A stretch of 64,000 bases of DNA from Sporolactobacillus sp. THM7-4 (GTDB lineage: Bacteria > Bacillota > Bacilli > Bacillales > Sporolactobacillaceae), in assembly GCF_004153165.1 (NCBI RefSeq), contig NZ_SEMD01000004.1, positions 124,001 to 188,000 of the forward strand, read 5' to 3'. Of the stretch, positions 36,344 to 45,597 are shown piece by piece; position 1 is the stretch's first letter, and the number at the start of each line of letters is the position of its first letter. Below the pieces are notes generated by a model. The model saw nothing but the letters and a program-made list of their open reading frames with translations, did no database searches and was not told where the DNA came from. The position numbers and the translations under genes were made by a program.

Positions 36344-36980
36344 TGTCAGAAATCGCAAAGCAGTCGTTGCCGGTGGCGGGAGAGTGGCTGCCCGAAAGAT
36401 TAAGGCGCTGATCGATGCTGGTGCATCGGTGTCTGTGATTTGTGAACGTGCGGATCAACAAATCAAAAAATGGGCCGGCGAGGGAAAAATTACATTAAAC
36501 GAACGGACATGGAGCGAGAAGGATTCGGAATCGGCCTTTGTGATTATCGCGGCAACTGATAAATCGGAAATCAACCGCGAAATTGCAGAAAATGCGGGAC
36601 CGAACCAGCTGGTTAATGTTGTCGATGATCCTGAAAGAGGTAATTTTAATCTGCCTGCAGTGCTGCGCCGCGGCAAACTGACAATCACCGTATCGACAGG
36701 TGGAGCAAGTCCCCTCCTTGCCGGCAGAATCAGGAACGAAATCAGTAAAACGCTCGATGATAATAGTGAAGCGTATCTTGACTTCCTGTTTCAGTTTCGG
36801 GAGAAAATCAGAAAAAAACAGCTCTCTTCGAATCTGCGGTCTATTTGTTTTAAGAAAATACTTAACCCTGAATTTAAGAATAGTGAGAAATGGGAAGGAA
36901 TCCTTACCGATATCGACGGCTTTATTAACCTGTGTCTGTCTGAAACAGAAACGTCATCCATGAACATTGATCGTAAATAA
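36321..36980 (+). CDS. sirC: Precorrin-2 dehydrogenase
   Basis: 219 residues. A Rossmann fold opens with P-I-M-L-D-V-R-N-R-K-A-V-V-A-G-G-G and V-A-A-R-K-I near residues 4-28; A-A-T-D-K and N-V-V-D-D-P-E motifs follow. It oxidises precorrin-2 to sirohydrochlorin with NAD. The ATG at 36321 fits GGGGAG at 36305-36310; a TTG at 36315 is an alternative. It overlaps sirB by 23 bp and is the last gene of the sulfate-siroheme operon, matching ylnF in Bacillus subtilis. The chelatase function of some homologues is probably supplied by SirB here. Confidence 0.9.
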   Translation: MLYPIMLDVRNRKAVVAGGGRVAARKIKALIDAGASVSVICERADQQIKKWAGEGKITLNERTWSEKDSESAFVIIAATDKSEINREIAENAGPNQLVNVVDDPERGNFNLPAVLRRGKLTITVSTGGASPLLAGRIRNEISKTLDDNSEAYLDFLFQFREKIRKKQLSSNLRSICFKKILNPEFKNSEKWEGILTDIDGFINLCLSETETSSMNIDRK

Positions 36981-37371
36981 ACAATGAAACAGCCTGAAAA
37001 AACCTGCCAGGTACAAAGAATTTCTATTCATCTGCCATTTGCCGACTGTGATCGACGGCGAATGGCAGATTTAGTTTTGCCCGACTTATTCATACTTTTT
37101 GTCCGGGCCCGGATTTTTGCTCGACTTATCATCCTTTTTCCCTGTGACTTAAAGCCCTGCCCGCGTGTTTTTATAGAAGGGCAGAAAATAAACTGTGTCA
37201 TATTGTCTGACATAATCGGTGACTAACGGTAGGGAAGTCATTATGATTATATCCAGGAGCCATGGTTCTGCAAGATAAAATAACATAGAGAAAGAACAGG
37301 GGTGGTTGTTTATACATAAAATTGACTGAAAATTAAAAGAAGTGGTTCTAGTATTAAAAAGGAGGGTCAAT
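36981..37371 (+). other. Gap between the sulfate operon and the amino acid importer
   Basis: 391 bp without a gene. It holds the operon terminator hairpin (37030-37070) and G/C-mixed sequence. Before livJ, TTGACT at 37322-37327 may be a -35 box but lacks a good -10. No riboswitch is recognised. Confidence 0.5.
37030..37079 (+). terminator. Terminator of the sulfate assimilation operon
   Basis: ATCTGCCATT (37030-37039) pairs with AATGGCAGAT (37061-37070), with GCCG/CGGC inside, followed by TTAGTTTTG. The stem is strong, the T-run moderate. Confidence 0.6.
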
Positions 37372-38565
37372 ATGAAAATTAACAGACTAATCCCATTTTT
37401 TGCAGTGGCTATTTTGGTATTTGGAATCATCAGCGGCTGTTCCTCGTCTAAGTCGTCAGGCGGGTCCGGCGGAAAAACCGTTATTAAAATTGCTACCCAG
37501 ACGCCACTTTCAGGAGGCAGCGCGACTTTAGGCGATGCAATCCGAAAGGGTGCCCAGCTTGCCATCGAAGATCAGAAGAAGGCATTCGCAAAGAAGGGAT
37601 TTGACCTTCAGGTCGCACCGTATGATGACCAGGCGGATCCTAAAAAGGGTGTTGCCAATGCCCAGCTGATCGCGGCGAATAAGTCAATCCTCGGTGTTGT
37701 CGGGCACCTGAACTCCGGCGTAGCTATTCCTTCCTCGGAAGTTTATGAAAAGAATAATATTGTTATGGTTTCCCCGGCTAACACAGCTGTGGAAGTGACT
37801 GAAAGAGGCATGAAAACGGTCAACCGTATTTGTGCACGTGACGACTTCCAGGGACCGTCCGGGGCGAGCTTTGCAGTAAAGACTCTGAAAGCCAAAAAGA
37901 TATTCATCATTCAGGATAAGACGGCCTATGGTTCCGGTCTTGCTCAGGCGTTCAGAGATGAGGCTCAGAAGCTGGGTGCAAAGATTCTCGGATACGAAGG
38001 CATCACAGTTGGTGAAAAAGACTTCAATGGAGTTCTCAGCCAGGCGGCGGCGCAAAAACCGGATCTGATTTACTTCGGAGGTGTCTACGCGGAAGGTGCC
38101 CTGATCATCAAGCAGGCACGTGACAAAGGACTGAATATCCCGATTATGGGCGGTGACGGTATGGATTCATCCTCAACGGTTCAGATTGCCGGGGACGCAG
38201 TGAAAAATGTTTATTTTTCTACCGTAGTCGGTGACGTCACAAAGACCGAAAAAGGAAAGAAATTCGCGGACGCATATAAAGCAAAATTCGGTAAGAACAT
38301 CGAATCATACTCTGCTTACGGCTATGACAGTGCAGCTGTTCTACTTGAAGGCCTGATGAAAGCTATTGATAAGAACGGCGGAAAACTCCCGACCCGGGAG
38401 GCTGTCGCACAGAGCGTCCGCGGTATCAAAGATTATGACGGTGTCGCTTCAAAAGTAAGCTTCGATTCAAAAGGCGACAACGACTATGCTAAGATTTATA
38501 TCTATAAGTTTGACAAAGCTTCGTATCCCGCAACTGAAATTACTCAGATCAGTAAAAAGCAATAA
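37372..38565 (+). CDS. livJ: Branched-chain amino acid ABC transporter, substrate-binding lipoprotein
   Basis: 397 residues. The N-terminus is a lipoprotein signal: basic start, hydrophobic core, then the lipobox I-I-S-G-C with the lipidated Cys at about residue 23 followed by a Ser/Gly-rich linker. The rest is a type I periplasmic-binding fold with I-A-T-Q-T-P-L-S-G-G near the start and GVVGHLNSGVAIP typical of Leu/Ile/Val-binding proteins. AAAGGAGGG precedes the ATG at 37372 (an ATG at 37342 lies upstream of this ribosome site). A hairpin at 38711-38745 separates it from livH, probably allowing more binding protein than permease to be made. Confidence 0.9.
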   Translation: MKINRLIPFFAVAILVFGIISGCSSSKSSGGSGGKTVIKIATQTPLSGGSATLGDAIRKGAQLAIEDQKKAFAKKGFDLQVAPYDDQADPKKGVANAQLIAANKSILGVVGHLNSGVAIPSSEVYEKNNIVMVSPANTAVEVTERGMKTVNRICARDDFQGPSGASFAVKTLKAKKIFIIQDKTAYGSGLAQAFRDEAQKLGAKILGYEGITVGEKDFNGVLSQAAAQKPDLIYFGGVYAEGALIIKQARDKGLNIPIMGGDGMDSSSTVQIAGDAVKNVYFSTVVGDVTKTEKGKKFADAYKAKFGKNIESYSAYGYDSAAVLLEGLMKAIDKNGGKLPTREAVAQSVRGIKDYDGVASKVSFDSKGDNDYAKIYIYKFDKASYPATEITQISKKQ

Positions 38566-38710
38566 TATCACTCGTTTAAAAACCGGGGAGCTGTCCATCA
38601 GGGCTTTTCCAGGTCTGCAATATACGGCTGTTACTTACGGGTGGGCCGTGAATACTATAAAAAATTTTATGGCAACCTTTAGTTTTTCAGTCAGTTAAAT
38701 TGAACACATC

Positions 38711-38755
38711 TAAAAGGGTATGGAACTTTTGACTATACCCTTTTAGAAATTTTTT
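38711..38755 (+). terminator. Attenuator-like hairpin between livJ and livH
   Basis: TAAAAGGGTAT (38711-38721) pairs perfectly with ATACCCTTTTA (38735-38745), then GAAATTTTTTAAAG. The position inside the operon suggests partial termination. The 277-bp gap has no other feature. Confidence 0.65.
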
Positions 38756-38842
38756 AAAGAATGTCAATTCAATCCAAACAACCCTGCTTCAAGTTCAGCT
38801 TTTTTCAACTGTTACTCATCTTTTTCAGGAAAGGGTGGTAAA

Positions 38843-39835
38843 ATGCTTCAGCAAATTATTCAGATTTTGCCTCAGGTCATCATCGACGGTCTGACTCTGG
38901 GTTTTGTCTACGCGGTTGTCGCAATCGGCTACACCATGGTATATGGCATTCTTGAGCTGATTAACTTTGCTCACGGGGACGTATTTATGACCGGTTCATT
39001 TATTGGTGCCGCTGTATTGTTCTTCATGATGAGTGTCGGTTTCTTATCTTCGCTTCCTTCTCTCATCGTTTTTATCATTGTGATGGCCATAACAGCAATA
39101 GTGACAGGACTGATGGGAGTCGGTATCGAGCGTGTCGCTTATCGGCCGCTGCGCAAACGAAACGCACCTAAATTGATTGCACTGATCACTTCAATCGGTA
39201 TTTCGTTTGTTCTCGAAGATGTTGTCCGTTTTTTTGCTGAATTGAAAACAGGAAACTATATCATTACTTCGCCTCCACTATTTAACCAGAAAATGACTCT
39301 GGATATCCATTCAGTTATGCCAGTCTTTAACAAGATTACCTTCCAAAGTTCCTTTATTCTTGTATTTATTGTAACGATCATCATGCTGATCGCACTGGAC
39401 ATTTTCGTCAATCGGACAAAGTGGGGCATGGCCATGCGTGCAGTCGCCCAGGATCGGGAAACGGCATCGCTTATGTCTATTAATGTGAATCGCGTGATTT
39501 CAATAACCTTCTTTGTCGGATCTGCATTAGGAGGCGCGACAGGGGTGCTGTTTATGATTCAATACGGAACGATTGATCCGTATATTGGATTCATTCTCGG
39601 TATTAAAGCCTTTACGGCAGCGGTTCTCGGCGGTATCGGAAACATTCGCGGGGCCATGCTGGGCGGAATTCTGCTCGGTTTACTTGAAATGTTCGCTGCG
39701 GCGAATCTCTCGACGATTACTCACGGAGCCATGGGCGCTGAATATAAAGATGTTTTTGCCTTCATCATCCTGATTCTGGTTCTGATCTTTAAACCGGAAG
39801 GCTTGTTCGGCAAAGCCGTCGTAGAAAAGGTGTGA
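38843..39835 (+). CDS. livH: Branched-chain amino acid ABC transporter permease LivH
   Basis: 330 residues, about eight membrane segments. The family motif near the N-terminus, I-D-G-L-T-L-G-x-V-Y-A-V-V-A-I-G-Y-T-M-V-Y-G, and the C-terminal G-G-I-G-N-I-R-G-A-M-L-G-G coupling region are intact. With LivM it forms the channel for Leu/Ile/Val uptake. AAAGGGTGG precedes the ATG at 38843. Its end overlaps the alternative GTG start of livM. Confidence 0.92.
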   Translation: MLQQIIQILPQVIIDGLTLGFVYAVVAIGYTMVYGILELINFAHGDVFMTGSFIGAAVLFFMMSVGFLSSLPSLIVFIIVMAITAIVTGLMGVGIERVAYRPLRKRNAPKLIALITSIGISFVLEDVVRFFAELKTGNYIITSPPLFNQKMTLDIHSVMPVFNKITFQSSFILVFIVTIIMLIALDIFVNRTKWGMAMRAVAQDRETASLMSINVNRVISITFFVGSALGGATGVLFMIQYGTIDPYIGFILGIKAFTAAVLGGIGNIRGAMLGGILLGLLEMFAAANLSTITHGAMGAEYKDVFAFIILILVLIFKPEGLFGKAVVEKV

Positions 39836-39840
39836 GTGAG

Positions 39841-41169
39841 ATGATATTTGGATGGATGAATCAATTCGCACAAAGTAAAAGATCTCAGATTATCTTTTTC
39901 GCGGCTTATGTTGTCCTGACCAGTCTGGGACTGTACTTCATTCAGGATTCGGTGATTGCCTTTCTGCTTCTGCTATTCTCAATACTGATTCTTTATTATC
40001 TAAAGTTGAGTAACAAAGCAAAATGGATCATGGGGTTCCTGATTCTTGCCATACTGGTGCCGTTGTCGGCCAGCCACGGTTCTGCCTACCAATCTTATAT
40101 GGAAGTGGGAACGCTTGTCGGCATCTATGCAGCTATGTCACTCGGGTTGAACATCGTTGTCGGTTTTGCCGGGCTTCTCGACCTTGGATTTATCGCATTC
40201 TTTGCAGTAGGCGCTTATACATACGGCATTTTTGCCAGCGCTCAGGCATCAAAGTTCATGCCGTTCGGACACTATCCGCTACCCGGTGACACTTTCTGGC
40301 TCTTTATAATAGCAGGTGCTTTGATCGCCTCAATATTCGGGATCTTGCTTGGCATTCCTGTTCTCAGAGTCAGGGGAGACTATCTGGCAATTGTGACATT
40401 GGGATTCGGGGAAATCATCCGGATTGTCCTGAATAATATGGATCATCCGATAAATATTACAAACGGCTCAATGGGCATTTCATCCATTACGCCCCCTGAT
40501 TTCTTCGGTATCAGTATTGGAAATTCAAGCCAGTTTTATTATATTGTTCTCGCTATCTTTATGGTTGTCATGTATATTGTGACCAAACTCGAGGACTCAA
40601 AGCTTGGACGCGCGTGGAAGGCGGTCAGGGACAATGAGATAGCAGCGCAGGCGATGGGGATTCCGCTTGTGAGAACAAAACTGGCCGCTTTTGCGATCGG
40701 TGCTTCTTTTTCAGGAATGATGGGTACCGTTTTTGCGGCGAAACAAATGTTTGTTGATGCGACCAGCTTTACCTATCTTGAATCAACGATGATTCTGGTG
40801 ATGGTCATTCTGGGGGGGATGGGCAGCGTACCCGGTGTGATTCTCGGAGCCGCAGTCGTCACCATTTTGAATACCCAGGTGCTGACGGAAATTTCCAATT
40901 GGCTGAATCAGCTAAGTACAACTGGAGCCATAGCCATACCAGACGCTCTTTCGCCGGCAAAAATGCAACGACTGATTTTCGGGATTTTGTTGATTGTGTT
41001 TGCCTTATACAGGTCTCAAGGACTGATTCCGCATAAAAATAAAAAGGTCAATGCAGAGGAATTAAAAAAAGCAGCTTCTGAAGGCTCATCGTCCCCGGAA
41101 GCGGGTTCACCGTCCCCGGAAACAGCGTTAGTGAACGAGAGCCGCACAACCGGAGGTGTCGACCTGTGA
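39841..41169 (+). CDS. livM: Branched-chain amino acid ABC transporter permease LivM
   Basis: 442 residues with about nine to ten membrane segments and the LivM pattern SLGLNIVVGFAGLLDLG, then RGDYLAIVTLGFGEI and VILGGMGSVPGVILGA. A hydrophilic tail of about 40 residues rich in Ser, Pro and Glu follows the last helix and is longer than usual. It pairs with LivH. The ATG at 39841 fits AAAGGTG; a GTG at 39832 overlapping the livH stop is possible. It overlaps livG by 4 bp. Confidence 0.92.
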   Translation: MIFGWMNQFAQSKRSQIIFFAAYVVLTSLGLYFIQDSVIAFLLLLFSILILYYLKLSNKAKWIMGFLILAILVPLSASHGSAYQSYMEVGTLVGIYAAMSLGLNIVVGFAGLLDLGFIAFFAVGAYTYGIFASAQASKFMPFGHYPLPGDTFWLFIIAGALIASIFGILLGIPVLRVRGDYLAIVTLGFGEIIRIVLNNMDHPINITNGSMGISSITPPDFFGISIGNSSQFYYIVLAIFMVVMYIVTKLEDSKLGRAWKAVRDNEIAAQAMGIPLVRTKLAAFAIGASFSGMMGTVFAAKQMFVDATSFTYLESTMILVMVILGGMGSVPGVILGAAVVTILNTQVLTEISNWLNQLSTTGAIAIPDALSPAKMQRLIFGILLIVFALYRSQGLIPHKNKKVNAEELKKAASEGSSSPEAGSPSPETALVNESRTTGGVDL

Positions 41170-41945
41170 ATATACTGGAAGTCAGAAATTTAACGAAACA
41201 ATTCGGCGGCCTTACGGCAACGTCAAACATCAACATGGATGTGAAGAAAAACTCGATTACCGCCGTCATCGGTCCCAATGGTGCCGGAAAAACAACTTTT
41301 TTTAATATGATCACCGCCGTTTATAAACCAACATCAGGTGACATCCTGCTGAACGGAAAATCGCTGGTCGGTCTGAAACCTCATCAAGTTTCAAAGTTTG
41401 GAATCACACGGACATTTCAGAATATCCGTCTTTTTCATGATTTAACAGTTTTGGATAACGTGCTTGTCGGCATGCATCAGCGGCTGAAAAGCCACTGGGC
41501 AGGCACACTGCTCCGGCTGCCCAAAACGAGGCACGAAGAAAAAGAAGCAAAGGTCGCAGCTTATAAAATCCTGCAATATGTCGGTCTTGCCGATTATGTC
41601 AATGAGAATGCAGCCAACCTTGCGTATGGGGCACAGAGAAGGCTGGAAATCGCCCGCGCCATTGCCGCAAAGCCCAGGGTGCTGCTTCTTGACGAACCTG
41701 CCGCGGGGATGAACCCCAAAGAGACGAAAAAGCTGACCGACCTGATTCATGATATGAGGACAAGGCTTGATGTCACCATTATTCTGATCGAACACGATAT
41801 GAAACTGGTGATGGAAATCTCGGATTTCATTTATGTTCTTGATCATGGTGAACTCATCGCTTCCGGTATACCCGAGCAAATCAGAAACAACAAACGGGTG
41901 ATTGAGGCATACCTCGGAAAGGGGGCAGTATCCAATGCCCAATGA
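41166..41945 (+). CDS. livG: Branched-chain amino acid ABC transporter ATP-binding protein LivG
   Basis: 259 residues. Walker A GPNGAGKTT lies at about 38-46, the signature region reads N-L-A-Y-G-A-Q-R-R-L-E-I-A-R-A, and Walker B is VLLLDEPAAGMNPKE, all LivG-like. It drives the LivHM permease with LivF. The start is GTG at 41166, overlapping the livM stop. Its end overlaps livF by 11 bp. Confidence 0.94.
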   Translation: MNILEVRNLTKQFGGLTATSNINMDVKKNSITAVIGPNGAGKTTFFNMITAVYKPTSGDILLNGKSLVGLKPHQVSKFGITRTFQNIRLFHDLTVLDNVLVGMHQRLKSHWAGTLLRLPKTRHEEKEAKVAAYKILQYVGLADYVNENAANLAYGAQRRLEIARAIAAKPRVLLLDEPAAGMNPKETKKLTDLIHDMRTRLDVTIILIEHDMKLVMEISDFIYVLDHGELIASGIPEQIRNNKRVIEAYLGKGAVSNAQ

Positions 41946-42660
41946 ATTCAAAAGGCATCATCTTGAATTAAATCAGGTCGAGTCCTTCTACGGCAAAATT
42001 CAGGCATTAAACGGGATCGAACTTTATATTGATAAAGGGGAAATTGTGACGTTAATCGGCAGTAACGGTGCCGGCAAATCAACGACTCTTAAATCGATCA
42101 GCGGCCAGGTTCAACCTAAAAAAGGCACGATCCTGTTTGAAGGGATGGATATTACGAAAAATGCCCCGCATCAGACAGCTTTGCTGGGGATCGCTCAAGT
42201 GCCTGAAGGCCGGCGTATTTTTCCAAGACTGACTGTCAGAGAAAATCTCCAGATAGGTGCTTTCTCGGTAAAGGATAAGAAAGTGATTGCTGAGCGAATG
42301 GAACGTGTATTCAGCTATTTTCCAAGATTAAAAGAAAGGCTGGAGCAGAAGGGCGGAACGATGAGCGGCGGGGAACAGCAGATGCTGGCGATCGGCCGGG
42401 CTCTGATGATGAGACCGAAATTGCTGATGCTTGATGAACCGTCAATGGGTCTTGCCCCGATTATTGTTGAACAGATCTTTGATATTATCAAAGAGATGAA
42501 CAAAGAGGGGATGACCATTCTGCTTGTAGAGCAGAACGCTTATCAGGCTCTCCAGATTGCTGATCGGGGCTATGTCATTCAAACCGGCAGCATTGTCCTT
42601 GAAGGAAAAGGCCTGGAACTGATGACCAATCAGCAGGTCAGGGAGGCGTATCTCGCTTAA
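41935..42660 (+). CDS. livF: Branched-chain amino acid ABC transporter ATP-binding protein LivF
   Basis: 241 residues. Walker A GSNGAGKST, signature MSGGEQQMLAIGRALM and Walker B LLMLDEPSMGLAP are present. LivF is the second ATPase of the importer. The ATG at 41935 is preceded by GAAAGGGGG; an upstream in-frame ATG at 41902 lies within livG and has no ribosome site. It is the last gene of the liv operon, followed by a terminator at 42747. Confidence 0.94.
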   Translation: MPNEFKRHHLELNQVESFYGKIQALNGIELYIDKGEIVTLIGSNGAGKSTTLKSISGQVQPKKGTILFEGMDITKNAPHQTALLGIAQVPEGRRIFPRLTVRENLQIGAFSVKDKKVIAERMERVFSYFPRLKERLEQKGGTMSGGEQQMLAIGRALMMRPKLLMLDEPSMGLAPIIVEQIFDIIKEMNKEGMTILLVEQNAYQALQIADRGYVIQTGSIVLEGKGLELMTNQQVREAYLA

Positions 42661-42746
42661 TGCTGGTGATTCTATAAACGGGAGAGCCAGCAAACCTGGA
42701 CGATATTCGGGGAAATGAGAACCGTAAAACGGCTTCGCAGCGGGAG

Positions 42747-42791
42747 CGGCAGGATTGTCTTTTGAATAAGACAGACACCTGCCGTTTTTTT
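42747..42791 (+). terminator. Terminator of the liv operon
   Basis: CGGCAGG (42747-42753) pairs with CCTGCCG (42778-42784), with TGTCTT/AAGACA pairing inside, followed by seven T. Confidence 0.85.
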
Positions 42792-42935
42792 ATCTTGCTC
42801 AAGGTGTTTCATTCTTGCGATGAATCCTGAAAACAAGGTATGATTGATAAAGATATCCGGGAAGATTGAGTAATGATGCGAATGCAGGCGATCCTTTTTT
42901 AATAAATAAGAGCGATTGCAAAGGAGATGGATTGA

Positions 42936-44213
42936 ATGACCACAAGCCCAATTAAAAAATATCCGGCTGAAAGCGCGGACATTAAGCATCTTATTTCAGG
43001 ACAGCGAAAACGGAATGATCACTATCTGCACAGCGTTATTCAATTCGATCGTCCGATCAACGTCACTCTGCTGAAAAGGGCCGTCGAAGTAAGTTTCAAA
43101 TCAGTCCCTCTGCTTACCTGTCGTTTTGTTGAAACCGAAAGCCGCGCCTATTGGGAGGAAGCGGGGTGGACAGCAGACGACATGGTTCATTTGATTGAAA
43201 CCACCCACCGGGAGCGCGCCCTGCAGAAAAATTTGGTGATCAAGCTGGATGAGACGAAAGGACCGCAGCTGCGTATTGCCGTTATCCGGTCAAATCATGC
43301 GGATACACTGGCGATTGTTCTCAACCATATGATCTGTGACGGTGGCGGGATCAGGGATTATCTGTATCTGCTTAGCAGCTGTTATACAAAACTGAACGAA
43401 AAACCGGACGATGAGCTAAATGAAATTCCGGGACCGGGATCACGGAGCATCCATCAGGTGTTCGACAACATGAACGAGGAGCAGATTCAGCAAATTAAGA
43501 ATGCCAGACTGCACGGTTACAAACAGACAGAAAAAGATCATTTACCACTCGAAGGTAACGAAAGCAACCCGTTTATCATTACTCATAAAGTAACAGCCGA
43601 ACAGTTTGACAAAATCAGAAAAACTGCTAAGCAATACGGGGCGACAATTAACGACGCCCTGTTTGCCGCCTATGTCTGCGCTCTCTCCGACGAGTTGGAC
43701 ACGGATCTGATTGTGCTTGACTGCCCGGTGAATCTCCGTGCCTGCTTACCGGATGGGCACCAACCCGGGATATGCAATCTTACATCCAATATCATCTGCG
43801 CGGTCCCAAGTCATACCGGCGTAACATTTGATCAAGCGATTCAAAGTGTAAAAAAAGTGCTGGATGAGCAGAAGAACAGTCTCGAGCCTCTTAAGGTTTA
43901 CTGGGAGCTTGAAGAAATCTATCAAACACTGCCCCTGAATGAGGCAAAACAAAGGTTTCCGAAAGTCTACAACATACCGCTCAATGGTATGACTAATATA
44001 GGGATTCTTGATGAAAACCAACTTCGATTTGCCGACCTGCATATTAAAGATGTCTACATTTCAGGCTCTGTTAAATACGTTCCCTATTTTCAGATCGCAG
44101 TGACTACATTCAGAAAAGCAATGACGTTCAGCACAAATTTTCACGGAACGGAAAAAGATTATCATTGGCTGGATCAGTTTGTAAACAAAATGATCAGTTA
44201 TTTTCCAAAATAA
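42936..44213 (+). CDS. Stand-alone condensation-type acyltransferase
   Basis: 425 residues. The HMICDGGG motif at about residues 129-136 corresponds to the H-H-x-x-x-D-G active site of condensation domains, PapA and related chloramphenicol-acetyltransferase-fold acyltransferases; the second, catalytic His is kept while the first is Asn (L-N-H). A C-terminal half with typical D-C-P-V-N-L-R spacing (DFGWG-like motif not seen) completes the fold. Such proteins transfer acyl groups to alcohols or amines. No carrier-protein, NRPS or PKS gene is near, so the acyl donor may be acyl-CoA or free-standing. AAAGGAGATGG precedes the ATG. It is a monocistronic gene between two terminators. Substrate unknown. 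Confidence 0.75.
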   Translation: MTTSPIKKYPAESADIKHLISGQRKRNDHYLHSVIQFDRPINVTLLKRAVEVSFKSVPLLTCRFVETESRAYWEEAGWTADDMVHLIETTHRERALQKNLVIKLDETKGPQLRIAVIRSNHADTLAIVLNHMICDGGGIRDYLYLLSSCYTKLNEKPDDELNEIPGPGSRSIHQVFDNMNEEQIQQIKNARLHGYKQTEKDHLPLEGNESNPFIITHKVTAEQFDKIRKTAKQYGATINDALFAAYVCALSDELDTDLIVLDCPVNLRACLPDGHQPGICNLTSNIICAVPSHTGVTFDQAIQSVKKVLDEQKNSLEPLKVYWELEEIYQTLPLNEAKQRFPKVYNIPLNGMTNIGILDENQLRFADLHIKDVYISGSVKYVPYFQIAVTTFRKAMTFSTNFHGTEKDYHWLDQFVNKMISYFPK

Positions 44214-44235
44214 ATCGGTTTGTTTCTATATATAA

Positions 44236-44280
44236 ATAAGGCAGTTTCGCAGTCAAGAGTGACTGATGAAACTGCCTTAT
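44236..44280. terminator. Bidirectional terminator between the acyltransferase and codA
   Basis: ATAAGGCAGTTTC (44236-44248) pairs with GAAACTGCCTTAT (44268-44280), with AGTCA/TGACT inside. It serves the two convergent genes. Confidence 0.85.
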
Positions 44281-44322
44281 TTCTTTTGAATGAAAAGGTG
44301 CCCCAAAATAAAACAGGCTCAT

Positions 44323-45594
44323 TTACAATCGGAAATCAACCGAAACCCGTTCATTGTTTGTAACCAAAGTGGATTGAGCTGGTTTTGTTTCAGCGATGAT
44401 TTTTCCTTTACGGATTGACCAGCGAATGGGTACCTGGCGCCTGATCGCATCATATCCGTCCGTTGCCGGCAGGATGATCAGATTGGCAGGTTTGCCGGGT
44501 TCAATTCCGTAATTTTCCTCGATCTGAAGGGTTTTCGCACTGTTCCAGGTGATCAGCTTCATCGCATCATTGATCTGTTCATAGCCCATCAGCTGTCCAA
44601 CGTGAATACCCATAAATAACACCTGCAGCATGTTCCCGGTTCCGAGCGGGTACCACGGGTCGCATATGTCATCATGGCCAAAACAGATATTAATGTGATG
44701 ATCGATCAGTTCTTTGACCCGTGTCAGGCCTCTCCGCTTTGGATAGCTGTCAAAGCGTCCCTGCAAATGAATATTCACTAAAGGATTGGCTACAAAATTA
44801 ATTTTTGACAGTTTAAGTAAGCGGAACAGCTTAGCTGTATAGGCATTATTATACGAATGCATCGCCGTCGTATGGCTTGCAGTCACGCGTTCTCCAAGAC
44901 CGGTTCGGTAGGCCTCGGCGGCGACCGTTTCTACAAACCGCGATTGTTCGTCGTCAATTTCATCACAATGAATATCAATGAGTTTACCGTGACGCGCGGC
45001 CAGCTCGAAGATATATTTTAATGAAGCAACCCCATCTTCTCTGGTCAGTTCATAGTGAGGGATGCCTCCGACAACGTCCGCTCCCATCAGCACAGCTTCT
45101 TTTAACAGGTCTTTTCCATTCGGTGAAGTCAGTACGCCCATTTGCGGGAAAGCAACAATCTGAAGCTCGAGGTACGGAGATATTTCTTCTTTAACTTCGA
45201 GCATAGCTTTCAGTGCGGTCAGGTTTGGATCATTAACGTCCACATGAGTCCGGACGAACTGGATCCCCTGAGCCGCCTGCCACCTGAGGGCTTTGGTTGC
45301 TCTTTGTTTCACGTCGCCCATCGTCAGGTCTTTTTTTCTCAGGGCCCACGTCTCAATACCTTCAAAAAGAGTCCCGCTCATATTCCACTCAGGTTCTCCG
45401 GCGGTAAGGATCGTATCCAGATGGATGTGCGGCTCGATAAAAGGCGGGAAAGCCGTTCCGCCTTCAGCATCCATTCCGTCTGCAGGCGGAATGGAGCCGG
45501 TCATCGGCGAAATATCAAAGAACCGCCCGTCCCTGATACCGATCTGCCACAGACCGTCTTTTTGGGGCAGTCTGACGTTATATATACAGTTCAC
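44323..45594 (-). CDS. codA: Cytosine deaminase (amidohydrolase family)
   Basis: 423 residues. Metal ligands appear in PHIHLD (about residues 55-60), D-I-H-C-D-E-I-D and A-S-H-T-T-A-M, and the catalytic Asp in [15 protein letters not shown], matching CodA of Escherichia coli. It deaminates cytosine to uracil and ammonia for pyrimidine salvage; related members act on isoguanine or creatinine. The start is GTG at 45592-45594 with AAAGGTG upstream on the minus strand. It follows codB by 3 bp in a two-gene salvage operon. Confidence 0.92.
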   Translation of the reverse strand: MNCIYNVRLPQKDGLWQIGIRDGRFFDISPMTGSIPPADGMDAEGGTAFPPFIEPHIHLDTILTAGEPEWNMSGTLFEGIETWALRKKDLTMGDVKQRATKALRWQAAQGIQFVRTHVDVNDPNLTALKAMLEVKEEISPYLELQIVAFPQMGVLTSPNGKDLLKEAVLMGADVVGGIPHYELTREDGVASLKYIFELAARHGKLIDIHCDEIDDEQSRFVETVAAEAYRTGLGERVTASHTTAMHSYNNAYTAKLFRLLKLSKINFVANPLVNIHLQGRFDSYPKRRGLTRVKELIDHHINICFGHDDICDPWYPLGTGNMLQVLFMGIHVGQLMGYEQINDAMKLITWNSAKTLQIEENYGIEPGKPANLIILPATDGYDAIRRQVPIRWSIRKGKIIAETKPAQSTLVTNNERVSVDFRL

Positions 45595-45597
45595 CGA

